DNA from: Oscheius onirici
Lineage: Eukaryota; Nematoda; Chromadorea; Rhabditida; Rhabditidae
Length of the DNA stretch: 64,000 bases
NCBI GenBank assembly: GCA_932521025.1
Contig: OW051468.1
Span: 1,426,064-1,490,063 of the forward strand
Direction of reading: 5' to 3'
Shown here: positions 1 through 10,412 of the stretch, piece by piece
How the letters are laid out: the number at the start of each line of letters is the position of its first letter
How positions within the stretch are numbered: position 1 is the first letter of the stretch
Notes under the pieces: model-generated
What the model was told of the DNA's origin: nothing
The model's database searches: none
Seen by the model: the letters and a program-made list of their open reading frames with translations, nothing else
Position numbers and translations under genes: made by a program

Positions 1-108
1 ACGAACAATTTATAACAATGGAAAAGTAACAACCTACTGTCGTCCTAAAACAAAAAGAAAGAGATGAGATGCAGGGGCTAACAAATACGGTCCGAAATTT
101 GTTCAGCT

Positions 109-1552
109 CTACTGCTGAGGCAGATTTAGAAGGGTGCTCTGATTGCCTGGCAGGTAGGTGACATTCTTGGCCTTGGCCAGTCGCTCGGCAATCTCCTCGG
201 CAGCTTCGATTTTACGCAGCTCGACGAGGCCTTCGCCGGCGTCGGAAAAGGCTTTGGCCAACAGCTTGGCAGCTTGAGCATCTCCTTCGGCTGTCGTAAC
301 GGCGGCAATTTTCATCTGTTCGGCTTTCTCGACGAGATAGCGGGCCTTTTCGGCCTCCTGCTGGGCGACTTGCTTCATCTCGACGGCTTCGGTGAATTCG
401 CGACCGAAGGCAAGGTGGGTCTGAAATTGGAGCATTAGAACAAGTTGAAAATGGGCTGAAAAAGTATTAATTTGCGCTAAAACGTAGGTCTTTGCGTTGA
501 ATAATCACAACAATGAACAGTTAGACAGACAGCCGTTGGTGTGACAACAGGTAAGACAACTAGACAGCCACACAGCTGTGGCGACATTCTTGAGGATACT
601 AGAACAGTCATTCAGTTGTGGCGAATATTTTTGAAGCTACAGGCTCGACAGAAAAACAGCATTTCCGATGTTGACACCTTTATACGCTAGACTCGATAAA
701 AATGCAGTCACGGAGTTGTCTCCACAGATTAGACAACATGCATTCGGGAGCTCTTTTTGACGTTACAGATTAAACAGTTACGCAACCACGAAGTCGAGTC
801 ATAGGTACGTTGTTGTGCCATGGAATTCAAATCAGGCCGCCGTTCTGCCAAATACATCACTTTGAATCTTATGCACGCAAACAAAATCATGATGGAAACG
901 CTTACAATAGCAATGTCGTCAAGAACCAGGCCGAATTGGGCAGCACGAAGAGCCAGTGCTTGGGAAACTTGGAGAGAGACATTCTCACGTTGTGTAATCA
1001 TTTCGTGAGCATCAAATTGGGCCTAAATTATTGTTTTTATCGCGAAAATAGCCGAAAGCTTACAACAACAGCCTTCAAGACTTCGTTCGTAATGGAAGGC
1101 AATACACGTTCAGCATAGTCGAGTCCAATATTCAAATAAATGCTGGGCAATTTCACGGGGTCCGGTCTGTGGAGGATACGCAGAGTGATAGAGACATTTT
1201 GGAGATCTAAAGTCGGCTTAGTCTAATTTGCCCTATTGGGCGAATGGTACCTTTGCTTCCGGTGATGGTGCTGACGGCTCTGGGAGTGGACCGAATGTCG
1301 AAAATAATGGGCTTCTGGACCCAGGGAATCAGAAAATGAGTTCCTTCTCCGACGATCTCGTCCTTGACTCCGGAGAAACGGTCGAAAATAACGGCTCGTT
1401 GACCTCCGTCGACTAAAAACGAACGTTTACAACATTAGAAGTAAAATTGCCTTACCATTGTAAAGAGCGGACTGGGCAACTCCTCCGGCAATAGCCAGAC
1501 CGACTCCGACACTTCCAAGACGACCAAGAAGCTTCTGAGCAGCGGCAGCCAT
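109..1552 (-). CDS. phb-1: prohibitin 1 (mitochondrial prohibitin complex subunit)
   Basis: Five exons on the minus strand (1552-1456, 1412-1251, 1206-1064, 1022-906, 420-109) join in frame to a 276-residue protein, the usual length for prohibitin 1. It begins [13 protein letters not shown] and contains [15 protein letters not shown], the SPFH-domain stretch [10 protein letters not shown], and the coiled-coil region [19 protein letters not shown], and it ends [19 protein letters not shown]. Known family role: prohibitin 1 and prohibitin 2 build a ring complex in the inner mitochondrial membrane that supports protein quality control and cristae shape. The start codon follows a TTTTAG acceptor directly, so the message is probably trans-spliced or has a spliced leader. 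The last intron (421-905) is long and carries repeats of the CTGTCTAACTGT type also seen in ADAM10 introns. Confidence 0.97.
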
Positions 1553-2020
1553 CTAAAAAGGGCAAGTTTGTTGAAATACTTGAAGTTTCAAGAGAAGGGC
1601 TATTTTTACGGCTGTAATTGGTGGCCAGCGACTAGAATGTGCTTATTCCATCTTCAAAATCGGGTTTCCTATAGTTTTTCATGAAAAAAAATAAGGATCA
1701 ATCTCATGAAAAAGGAAAGAAAACAAGAAAATTGGTTGATGCAAAAGAATTTCATCCGTCGAAAAATTCCGCCTTACGGAATGGGTCCCGACACGAACCG
1801 GTTGGCTGAGTATCCTACGATACAGCTCGGCAGGCAATTTCAAGATCTTGCAGCCAGTCCTAAAATGTGCTTTTCCTACTTTTCTGTCTATCAATTTTTC
1901 CCGTTTGTTCTCCGCTTCTTTCGTGATTTTTCCCTCAAAAATTGTTGCAACCCGTTTCTTTCAATTTTTTAAGTGGGAGTATGAAATCTTCTGTAAGGAA
2001 AGCTTCAGAACATGTTCTAA

Positions 2021-2642
<622 letters not shown>

Positions 2643-2660
2643 ATCACCGTTGTTGATTTA

Positions 2661-2666
2661 AATAAA
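2661..2666 (+). terminator. AATAAA poly(A) signal of rpl-27A
   Basis: A canonical AATAAA lies 19 bp after the L27a stop codon and about 160 bp before the P1 start codon. Cleavage here would fall between the two ribosomal genes. Confidence 0.6.
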
Positions 2667-2827
2667 ATCACCCTTGTATTTATTTCCTCTTCATTTCTGG
2701 CGGTTCCATCCGTGTTGTCTACCTTTGATTGTGCTCGTTTTTTTTGTAATTTCATATATCCTAATTTTCAGTCGTTTTTGTGCTTGTTCTCTTCGAGCTA
2801 AGGCTTCTTCAGCAACTTGCATCAAGA

Positions 2828-3277
2828 ATGTCGTCCCCCCAAGAACTGGCTTGTGTCTACGCTGCCCTGATCCTTCAGGATGACGAGGTGATTCATTTTC
2901 TTCATACTCAAACTAACTTTTAAATTCAGCTCGCCATCACCGGTGACAAGATTGCCACCCTTCTCAAGGCTGCCAACATCGAGTTCGAGCCCTTCTGGCC
3001 CGGTCTCTTCGCCAAGGCTCTCGAAGGAGTTGATGTCAAGGTTGGTTTCATTTTTCTGCTTCTACTACACTTTCTTTGTACTGTACTAATTTCATTCCTC
3101 GATTTTCAGAACCTCATCACCAGCGTCTCATCCGGAGCTGGATCCGCCGGACCTGCCCCAGCTGCAGCCGCTGCTCCTGCTGCCGGTGCCCCGGCTGCAG
3201 CTCCCGCCGAGTCCAAGAAGAAGGAAGAGCCCAAGGAGGAATCTGACGACGATATGGGCTTCGGACTTTTCGACTAA
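2828..3277 (+). CDS. rpla-1: 60S acidic ribosomal protein P1
   Basis: Three exons (2828-2887, 2930-3040, 3110-3277) encode 112 residues. The dimerisation domain reads [21 protein letters not shown] and is followed by [27 protein letters not shown] long Ala/Pro hinge leads to the invariant acidic tail [14 protein letters not shown]1 pairs with P2 on the ribosomal stalk and recruits translational GTPases. The wording of the N-terminal domain is nearly that of the nematode P1 as I recall it and differs more from the insect form, which is one reason for the nematode assignment. The first intron is 42 bp. TTTCAG and CTTCAG acceptors upstream of the start could serve for trans-splicing. Confidence 0.97.
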
Positions 3278-3322
3278 TCACTTCCATCGACCTGTCGAAC
3301 GGTGTTGTTAAATTGTCGTTGA

Positions 3323-3328
3323 AATAAA
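3323..3328 (+). terminator. AATAAA poly(A) signal of P1
   Basis: A canonical AATAAA lies 45 bp downstream of the P1 stop codon. Confidence 0.6.
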
Positions 3329-3523
3329 CCTTGTTATCCATTCCTTCAAGTTAGTTCACTCTTCTTTTGAAACCTGGTCGGCAGTCGGCTTCATCTTGGA
3401 TCTTCTTGTACCTAGGATAACCATAATTCACTCCTTAGACTAGACTCTCATCTCTTCCAATGTTAGATCGCAAACAATGAACATAGTCCTTTGTTCTAAC
3501 TTTCAAATAGGTCCCCAGGTCAG

Positions 3524-5477
3524 ATGATGCCTTCAATCGATGACATGGGTCGAGTAGGCCAGTTGTTCATTCTACTTGGCCAGCAAACCGCCAGGATGTT
3601 TGTCCTATTAGTTGCTCTCCTTCCGCTATGCGTAACTTCGGAGCAGCGTCTTGTCATGTCCTTCCGTCTTCAAAGCTTCACCCCACTGAATCGAACCTAC
3701 ATGGGCATCATCGGCAGTATTCTCGCAAAACAAGACGAAAGTTTCTCGCTATTCGGCAAAATTGGCGCGAACAACACCTTCAGGGGTCAAATGAGCTGGC
3801 CCTGGGATATCCAGGACGACGAACACTATGACCTTCTGCTTTTCATCACAGAAGACAGATTCCTGCAAAGTTTGAAAGTTGAGGAAAAGGATACATAGTT
3901 TTTAGAATCTATTTGGCTTGCGCTGAAGAAGAACGGAACAACTCATTTCAAGATGACGACCGAGGACTACAAGCTGCAGATCACTAGCCAGTTCCAGAAC
4001 TTTTCCAAGGGTGAGATTTTATAGTTTGGAAGAGTGAGGGATATTACGAAGTCTGTGATAAGTTTTTGCTCTTATTAGGAAAGGATATGGTATGAGAGAT
4101 TGCCCAGGAAGGAACTTGAAATTAAAGCGAGCCTCCCTCGCTTGTCGATTAGCACCGTGTATTAGTTGATTAGCGAAGCTCATGTGCGACGCCGAGGATC
4201 GGCCCCGCCTCCGCTGACTGGCCTAGTGGATAACATTATTGACTGTAAAACAAATGAGCAGGGGTTCGATTCCTATATGCGTATAATGTTTTTCGCATTT
4301 CTCTAGGATATTCGGGGATGTTTATCTTTCGACATCAGTATATGAAACGGCGATTTGGTACTTAAATTGGCTTCAACATCATTATCGAATGCACAGACTT
4401 TAACTGTCTAACTCGCTAATTCGCTAATATTCTTTTATAAGACGTGTAAACGAATAAGAAAAAGACAATTACTGTGCCAAAGTGCTGAACCCAGTACTTC
4501 AAAAATAGTAAACCATGCAGAGTACCACTACACCAGTTAATCAGGAGTCGAAGAATTTGCGCGCAAATTCAAAAGGGGTAACGGGGGAGGCTCGCTTTAA
4601 AGCTTTAAAGGGGACCAATGCCAATTGGTCTCGCATGGTTTTTGGCAAAGTGGTAGATGCCGGAGGCTTCCTTTAAGCGCTTTTTTAGCTTTTTCCAGCA
4701 ATCAATTTAGTAGTAAACGAGGGATGCTAATTTTTTGATGAGCTTCATGCGAAAAGTTGAGCTGGACGAGCAAAGAAAGAAGTCAGAAGAGGCTTCCTGT
4801 TGTGAGCATCAGTTAGTGTGAAATTTAGGCGTTGGAAATGATCAAACCTGAGAGTTTCTCTCTGAGAATAACAACAGAAAAAAAAGTTAGGAGAATGGGA
4901 AAGAAAAATCGTAACTCTACAAAATATGAGTACTAAAATCATATATTCTATGAGAATGACATCAAAAGCTACTGGAATCATCAAATTTTAGTCTCTTCAA
5001 CTGCTCTGGCTACCCCAAACAGCTGTGGTTGCAAAGTCCAGAATTGTGCCTGTTGTGAGAGGATCAACCTTCCTAAGATGCAGTTTACCCACGAAAGTGA
5101 GTTCTTTTCTTTTGAAAGCGCTTTTTTGATCGAAAATATGAAAACTCTTCTCATCTTCCAGTCTGCGCCAACATTTCCTATAACCCAACAACTATTGGCA
5201 TTGATTTGGCTGTCGGAGTGGACGGTCACTACTACATTCACGAGATTTCTGGTAGGATAAAAAAACAGAAAAAAAACCACAATATTTTTCAGCCAGAAAC
5301 CCTCCTCCTGTCTGCTTCGACGTTCCCTATGCCAAAGAAATTGCCAGCATTTGCCTGGCTTTCAAGGATCTGGACTTGAGCAAGAAGCATCTCTCTGGAT
5401 GCATGGAAGTCGAAATGGAACTGATTCACATGCGTGTCGCTCGCGTCCCTCTCGGCTGCTTCAACATGCCAATTTGA
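3524..5477 (+). CDS. secreted protein with C-terminal DUF4773-type cysteine domain
   Basis: Five exons (3524-3869, 3906-4010, 4992-5096, 5162-5251, 5293-5477) join in frame to about 276 residues. A hydrophobic segment (MFVLLVALLPLCVTS) looks like a signal peptide, so translation may instead start at the methionine of 3596. The middle part has no family I recognise. The C-terminal half holds CGCKVQNCACCERINLP near residues 162-178, then VCANISYNPTTIGIDLAVGVDG and NPPPVCFDVPYAKEIASICLAF. This order matches the DUF4773 cysteine domain known from secreted invertebrate proteins of unknown function. The first intron is 36 bp. The third (4011-4991) holds a large inverted repeat with two tRNA-like units. 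No enzymatic residues are evident. Confidence 0.8.
4103..4612. mobile_element. inverted-repeat element with two tRNA-like arms
   Basis: Lies inside intron 2-3 of the DUF4773 gene. The outer ends are inverted copies of AAAGCGAGCCTCCC (left near 4115, right near 4590). The left arm carries an A-box-like TGGCCTAGTGGA at 4219 and a B-box-like GGTTCGATTCC at 4263 on the plus strand. The right arm carries TGGTGTAGTGGTA and GGGTTCAGC on the minus strand (about 4547 to 4478). Neither unit folds into a proper T stem. This looks like two tRNA-derived SINE-like units facing each other, or a palindromic element that took up tRNA promoters. Confidence 0.55.
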
Positions 5478-5504
5478 TTGTGTATACTGTAATAAGCTGG
5501 AGGG

Positions 5505-6290
5505 AACACTTGTACACCTTTTCTCGAAAAGTACACGTTTATTATTATTATTATTAATTTCCAAATCGTAGAATTATCTATGTTGGACAATGACTCTATT
5601 CCACTGTTCACTTGAAGCAGTCCACCAGGGTATATCGAAGCATTTCTTGAGGAAGTCTCTTCATCTTGAAGGCGGTTGTCTTCTAGGACGTTTTCTGTCG
5701 TACGGGATCCAATTAGTCACGGCTCTTGCCCATCTATCCGTTCCCATAGCTGTAATCTTCCGAGCCCGACAAATTTTGTTCGAAGACCCTTTTTGGCGGG
5801 AAAAGAAGAGGGAAAGTCAGACACCGTAATAGAATTTGGGGATACTGTAGATACTCGGGAGTATGAGATTCAAAAAGGGATTATACATCAAAAGGGACCG
5901 TTTTGGGTGCTTTTTGGCTAAAATATGAGTGGATGTGACAAAACTGCGGGACCTAAGTGAAATGGAATGACACGCATCACAGAGTTTTTGAGGCAGAAAA
6001 AGAGGGAAAATTACTTGGGTTTTGAGGAGCGGGAGCTCGGCTTCGGCTGCTGTTGACTGTCCGACGTCGTCTGGCGCTTGTTCTTCCGATGTCCACGAGG
6101 CGGTCCACCCATTGCTGCAGCCGGATCAGCTGACGGTGTATAGGGAGGCGGCGGCTCGACGACGATGACCTGGGCTGTTGAAGTCGTGACGGGAATCAGT
6201 GGAATCGGCGGCGGACTCATTGGCGGAGCTGCTGAACGATGTCGCCGTCGCCAAGGCCTCTGAAAAGATATCATCATCTGTCTCCGGACG
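5505..6290 (-). repeat. inverted copy of the ADAM10 3' end and downstream DNA
   Basis: Read on the minus strand, about 5785-6255 is nearly identical to 14480-15030 of the ADAM10 locus, through coding tail, stop codon, 3' UTR and beyond. The far edge matches again at 5508-5540 (corresponding to 15122-15165). Between these, about 200 bp (roughly 5548-5760) have no counterpart. The copies are about 9 kb apart and inverted. The near-absence of differences in noncoding DNA implies a very recent copy, ongoing gene conversion, or an assembly effect. Confidence 0.9.
6011..6259 (-). pseudogene. copy of the last ADAM10 exon (cytoplasmic tail)
   Basis: The exon copy keeps a TTTTCAG acceptor, the same phase and the same stop codon as the last ADAM10 exon. 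Its translation reads [19 protein letters not shown] and is identical to ADAM10 from APPMSPPP to the end SSRSSKPK. It lacks 29 residues by an in-frame deletion between two CAGCTCCG repeats of the parent. No transmembrane exon precedes it, so alone it cannot make a sheddase. It might still serve as a terminal exon for an upstream transcript on the same strand. Confidence 0.7.
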
Positions 6291-6458
6291 CTGTCTTCTC
6301 CAGCTGTTGCTCCTCTTCAGGCCGACGGGTTATTGGTCAGGACTGACATTCAGAGACTTTCCAAGAGGTGAATTCTTGGGAAAGAGAGTCTAAGTCAGAG
6401 AGACAGAAAGACAGAGAATCTGAGAGGCATCGAATCTTCATTTTACGTAAAGTACCCG

Positions 6459-7037
6459 TTACAAATATTTCTCAATCTCCTCTCTCAAAAAGCCCGCAAT
6501 GACCACAAGAGAGACGTTTCTTCTCTGTTCAAACTTTTCCCACGGACCATCGGGGATCTTGGAGATTTCCATCTTCCAAACGATCTCAAGCTCACCGACC
6601 TTGTAGAAGGTGTCTGTATGAGTCTCCAGTGCCGCCTTTAGCTCTCTGTAAAGCCGAAAATTTCTTGGAAAGACGCACAAACTTACTCTGTGAGAGGAAC
6701 AACAACATTCTTTTTCATCTGTTTTGTACCGTACATATCGATTTCCATTGCTTCTTCCGCTTCAAGCTGGATCTTTTCCGAGTCGATCTGAAGAATACTT
6801 GATATATTTTTTGTTATCACCCACCTCCAACTGGATGCTCCTGGCGTTAAACTTCGTTCCGTTGTCCGAGAGACCAGCAATTGATACAAAATTAAAGTTC
6901 GTTTCCAACATTCTGGAAAACGATAGATCACTCAAGACAATCTGTTGCTCCTCATCCGTTTTAACAGCTGTCATCTGGTTCTGTTTGGCAATGAATTCAG
7001 CAGTAACTCCACATCGTGGCGCCGTCAAAAAAGCCAT
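6459..7037 (-). CDS. unrecognised 166-residue protein
   Basis: Three minus-strand exons (7037-6825, 6787-6687, 6645-6459) with introns of 37 and 41 bp join in frame to 166 residues, starting MAFLTAPRCGVTAEF and ending REEIEKYL. There is no signal peptide or transmembrane segment. The composition is that of a soluble alpha/beta protein, with a repeating pattern of short hydrophobic strands (FNFVSIAGLSD, KNVVVPLTEEL, LEIVWKMEISKIP). I do not recognise the family; a LEA2-like or TMEM106-lumenal-like fold is a guess only. An in-frame TGA lies 12 bp upstream of the ATG. The ATG itself lies inside the tail of an ADAM10-like prodomain exon, and a copy of the ADAM10 tail lies downstream. Confidence 0.6.
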
Positions 7038-7209
7038 TTCTTTATATCAGCGTCAGCGTAGATGACGGAGTGATATTCACTCGGTCGTTCATCTATCGAG
7101 AAGTAATTGCTGACTTTCTCTATAGTATAGGAGTGTCCGTGAGAGGTTCTAATGCGACCGTCAAAGATGTCGTTGCTGATTGAGCCGTATACTCGCGACT
7201 TTGGCTCAT
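7025..7209 (-). pseudogene. isolated ADAM10-like prodomain exon
   Basis: After a TTCAG acceptor this exon reads SRVYGSISNDIFDG and then SNYFSIDERPSEYHSVIYAD. It is clearly paralogous to exon 4 of the ADAM10 gene at 10861-11053, which reads [14 protein letters not shown] and [20 protein letters not shown], and it has the same phase. It runs to a stop at KKWLF without a recognisable donor site, and no neighbouring prodomain exons are visible upstream, where GA-rich repeats begin. It is diverged, unlike the nearly identical tail copy nearby, so the two fragments have different ages or histories. Likely the relic of an ADAM10 paralog. Confidence 0.75.
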
Positions 7210-7289
7210 CTGAACAGTGATTTTGAGGAATGAGAGACTGAGTTACAGTGACAGTATGACAAGGAAGGAGGCGAGAGAAACAGTGAGAC

Positions 7290-8384
7290 ACTGAGACTGT
7301 GGGACTGGGACTGAGAGACAGAGGGGAAACTCTGAGAAACAGGGAGATAAAGACAGATAGAGATTGAGTGAGGGACAGAGAGATTAGGAAAGTGAAAGAG
7401 AGGAGACTGGACAGAGAGACAGCTAAAAAGACAGAGACTAAGAAACAGATAAAATAACGGCTCTGGTCTACTTTAGGGGAATTTAGACATTATAGGGGAA
7501 TTTAGAAATGGCCGAAATTATAGGGGAATTTAGAACTGAATTGTCTATCACTAGAAGCATACTGATGTTATGCTTACCTGGTCTATTGCTACAAAAACTG
7601 AGAAGACAGCTGTTTTCAAAACCGAAACCTGCGGAATAAAATGCTTCGGGGATACACAAAACGTGCGAAAAAACAAAAATCAGACAGAAAAGCCATAAAA
7701 TCTGAAAGTAGCTTGGATTTTCGAAAATCCCAGTGTCAGTTTTCTTTTAATGCAACCGGGCGATTTGTTCAAAAACATTGGGTTAGGGTTGTGCAAGTGC
7801 CTAAAGATGGCCACTTCGGCAAGCTAATATAGCCCGTTCTTTTGCAATAAAGAAAACCTGATTTGGTTGGAAGACAAAAAAGTTATGGGCAAATGTTCGA
7901 TAAATTATGATACTACCTGATAGCTCCGGACACTCGCTGTACCCAGTGTTTTCTGCTTTAGACTGTCTTTTGCATCTAGATATACCTTTTCTGAGTTGTT
8001 CTACACGTGGAAACGTTGTTAGAAAGCAAAAAATGAGTAAAATCAGGGCAAAACAAAAATTTCCGTTTTTTTCCGCAGAAAAAGAAATTCCCGCGGAAAC
8101 TAAAATTTGGGAAAAAAAATTTTGGACCCACGGATTTTCAACGGAAACTTTTTTTTTGCTGTTTCCACACATCTCTGGTACCCATGTATCAGTCTAGTTT
8201 TCATACTTTTTGTGAGCTGAGAAGTGTATTTTCTTTGTCTGCTAGCGAAAACTCTGCCTCTGTCCGCCACTGGAAGATATCGCCCGAGCATGTCTTGCAG
8301 CTTTGTGCTCCAAATTCAAACGGACTAGGCTCACTTTTAAAAACATTAATAAACTACACGTAAATACTAAAATGAGCAACAATT
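7290..8384. other. gene-free spacer with GA-rich and short repeats
   Basis: 7290-7440 is GAGACAG-type low-complexity DNA. At 7470-7530 a TAGGGGAATTTAGA unit is repeated in tandem. 8030-8160 contains an imperfect inverted repeat around TTCCCGCGGAAAC. I see no coding exon. Confidence 0.5.
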
Positions 8385-10014
8385 TCACGAAAAATCTCTA
8401 TCCCTGCTGCCTCGTGTGGCTCCGGACGGCGTTCCGGACATGTATGAGGACTCTTCTGGCTCCAGATTGTAGCTATAGGGGTTTCTTTTAGTTTTTGGCT
8501 GTTCTTCGTTTTGCCGATCTCCACCGAAGGCGCTCACCGAGGAACTGAAGCCACTTTCAGGTGGCTGATAGACGAAAGTGTCCAGGCTGGAAGAGACTGG
8601 CTCGCCTCGGTGCTCATGACGTAGCGTATCGTAGGTCGTCTCGGAGGGAGATGTCTGAAAATACGCGATTTTGAGGCATGTAAAGTAAATGTGGTAAACT
8701 TGTTTCGGATAGCAAGGATTTGCTTGTTACGGGAAGAAAGCCTTGATAATTTTGTGAGTTCACAAGCAGAAAACAAGAGTGTGTAGCTGTTGTGACATAA
8801 GAAACACCTTCAGAAGCTGTATGTTTTTCCACGAGGATTCGACAACGAAAGTAAGCAAATTCCATATTTTGATCATTTTCGCTCGTACGAAACATATTCA
8901 CTGTATATTTTCCAGCTTTCTTCAGTTTCTTTTGAGAATTAACGTCTTTTTGGCCTGTTTTACTTCACAGGACCGGTCAAGCGACATCGGGACTAAAACT
9001 CTGACTCTGAAGGATTATGAGACCTATTTCGTGGCTCAATAAATTTTTTGAACGATTCTTTAGAAAAATATTTTAAAACTGACGTATTGAGTCTCCGGAA
9101 CAGGGATTCCTTGACGATGCTGCTGTCGAATATGCTCATAGGTCATCTTTTTGTTCTCCGTTGATTGGTGCTGAAATCCTTCGGCTTATTTACATGCAAA
9201 AACGACTAACCTTTTCCCAAAGTTGGTTTATCCTGGGCATGATTCTGTCCCTACACGCTCCCATGAAGAAGATGTTGCTTGCAGTCAATGATCCGATTCC
9301 CATAATGGCATAAAATGGCCAGCCTTTGGGTCCGAAATGATATTGAGCTGGTAAACGAGTACGTGCAAAGTAGAGGGAGCCGACGACAAGAGCACTGAAC
9401 GGCAAGCCACGAGTTAGAGTAATCTAGAGCAAAAAATTGGAAAAAAACGACTTTTTACTTACTTCAGAAGTGCAATTCCGCATGATATCCTTCAGTTCCT
9501 TCGACTCGTCGCTGGAGAGCTTGTTGAGTAGGTGCTGAAGCTCTTCTGGATTGAGTTCACGAGCTGGTTTTCGAGCCTCTCCATAAGTTTGTTGTTGATA
9601 CGATGGCATATCTGGAAAATATGCTATTTTTAGGTTATGTTAAGCATAAAAAGGTAAAGAAGTAGTCTGTGGAAGTTTTTCCATATCTAGCACTATTTTT
9701 AGATGTAAATCTAGAAAAAGAAGAGAAAATTGGGAAGAAAAAGCAACAAGAAATAGTGAAATCAGAATTTTAGGCGCTCTTTTATGCTACTGTAGAAATT
9801 TTCTACGTACGGATTTTACGTATTTTTACTACGAACCGGGCGCGAAAAGACTCATCTGCAGCGTTTTTTTGCTCATATTCTCTCCTCTTTTCCCAAAGTT
9901 TCCCCTTCGACTGCGAAAGTTACGTATTTTTCATCAGAAATCCTCTAAAAAAGCCTGGAAATGACCCAGAAATGGACTAGAAAGTCGAAAAACTAGAAAC
10001 TTACCTCTATCCAT
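8385..10014 (-). CDS. OCIA-domain protein, OCIAD1-like
   Basis: Five minus-strand exons (10014-10005, 9611-9463, 9423-9211, 9170-9084, 8654-8385) join in frame to 242 residues starting MDRDMPSYQQQTYGE. The OCIA domain reads LSSDESKELKDIMRNCTSEITLTRGLPFSALVVGSLYFARTR and then GWPFYAIMGIGSLTASNIFFMGACRDRI, with two short hydrophobic helices and the conserved cysteine. The tail is polar and carries TTYDTLRHEHRG, resembling the TYEELRNKNR stretch of vertebrate OCIAD1. Family members sit on endosomes or mitochondria; the nematode role is unknown to me. The first exon has only 10 coding bases, and the ATG at 9609 is the alternative start. It is transcribed away from ADAM10 with about 400 bp between the starts. 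Confidence 0.85.
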
Positions 10015-10412
10015 GTTTTACACCCAAAACAAACACTTGTTGTCGATTTTTTTTTGTTTTCTCCCCAAGTCACATCGGCGCCCCATCGCCAAAAGTCCTT
10101 TAGGCAGCCGGCAAAGGATTTGACGTCAGAGCGGTCACAGCTTGAGGTGACCTCCCCTCTCTTCCCTCGCGGCTCTTTTGCCCCATTTCGCCTTAAATTC
10201 CTTCCCGGTTTCGCGTATCTTGTAATTTTTGATGTTATACATCTGTGGAGGTGCCGTTTTTGTCCCTTATCTGAAATTGTATGTGTAAATTCCGCCGTGT
10301 ATGACCTTGCCTCTCGCGTGACTCATTATACTCCATTTCTCAGCTAATTTTCTCAATTTCCAGGGCCCTATGCTGTAGTCTTTCCACACGTTGTCATATT
10401 ATCACAAGCAGT
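10015..10412. promoter_or_regulatory. divergent promoter region between OCIAD-like gene and ADAM10
   Basis: 398 bp separate the first codons of two divergently transcribed genes, so both core promoters and any leader exons should lie here. I see no TATA box at either side; a TGACGTCA-like site (TTTGACGTCAGAG near 10120) is the most palindromic motif. The regulatory role is inferred from layout only. Confidence 0.45.

Noticed and set aside
4199-4275. Functional tRNA at 4.2 kb
   Set aside because: A and B boxes are present but neither the T stem nor the acceptor stem pairs; kept as a tRNA-like repeat.
8779-9042. Plus-strand gene ending near 9.04 kb with convincing-looking splice sites
   Set aside because: No upstream coding exons exist on that strand and the stretch is an intron of the minus-strand OCIAD-like gene, whose phases agree on both sides.
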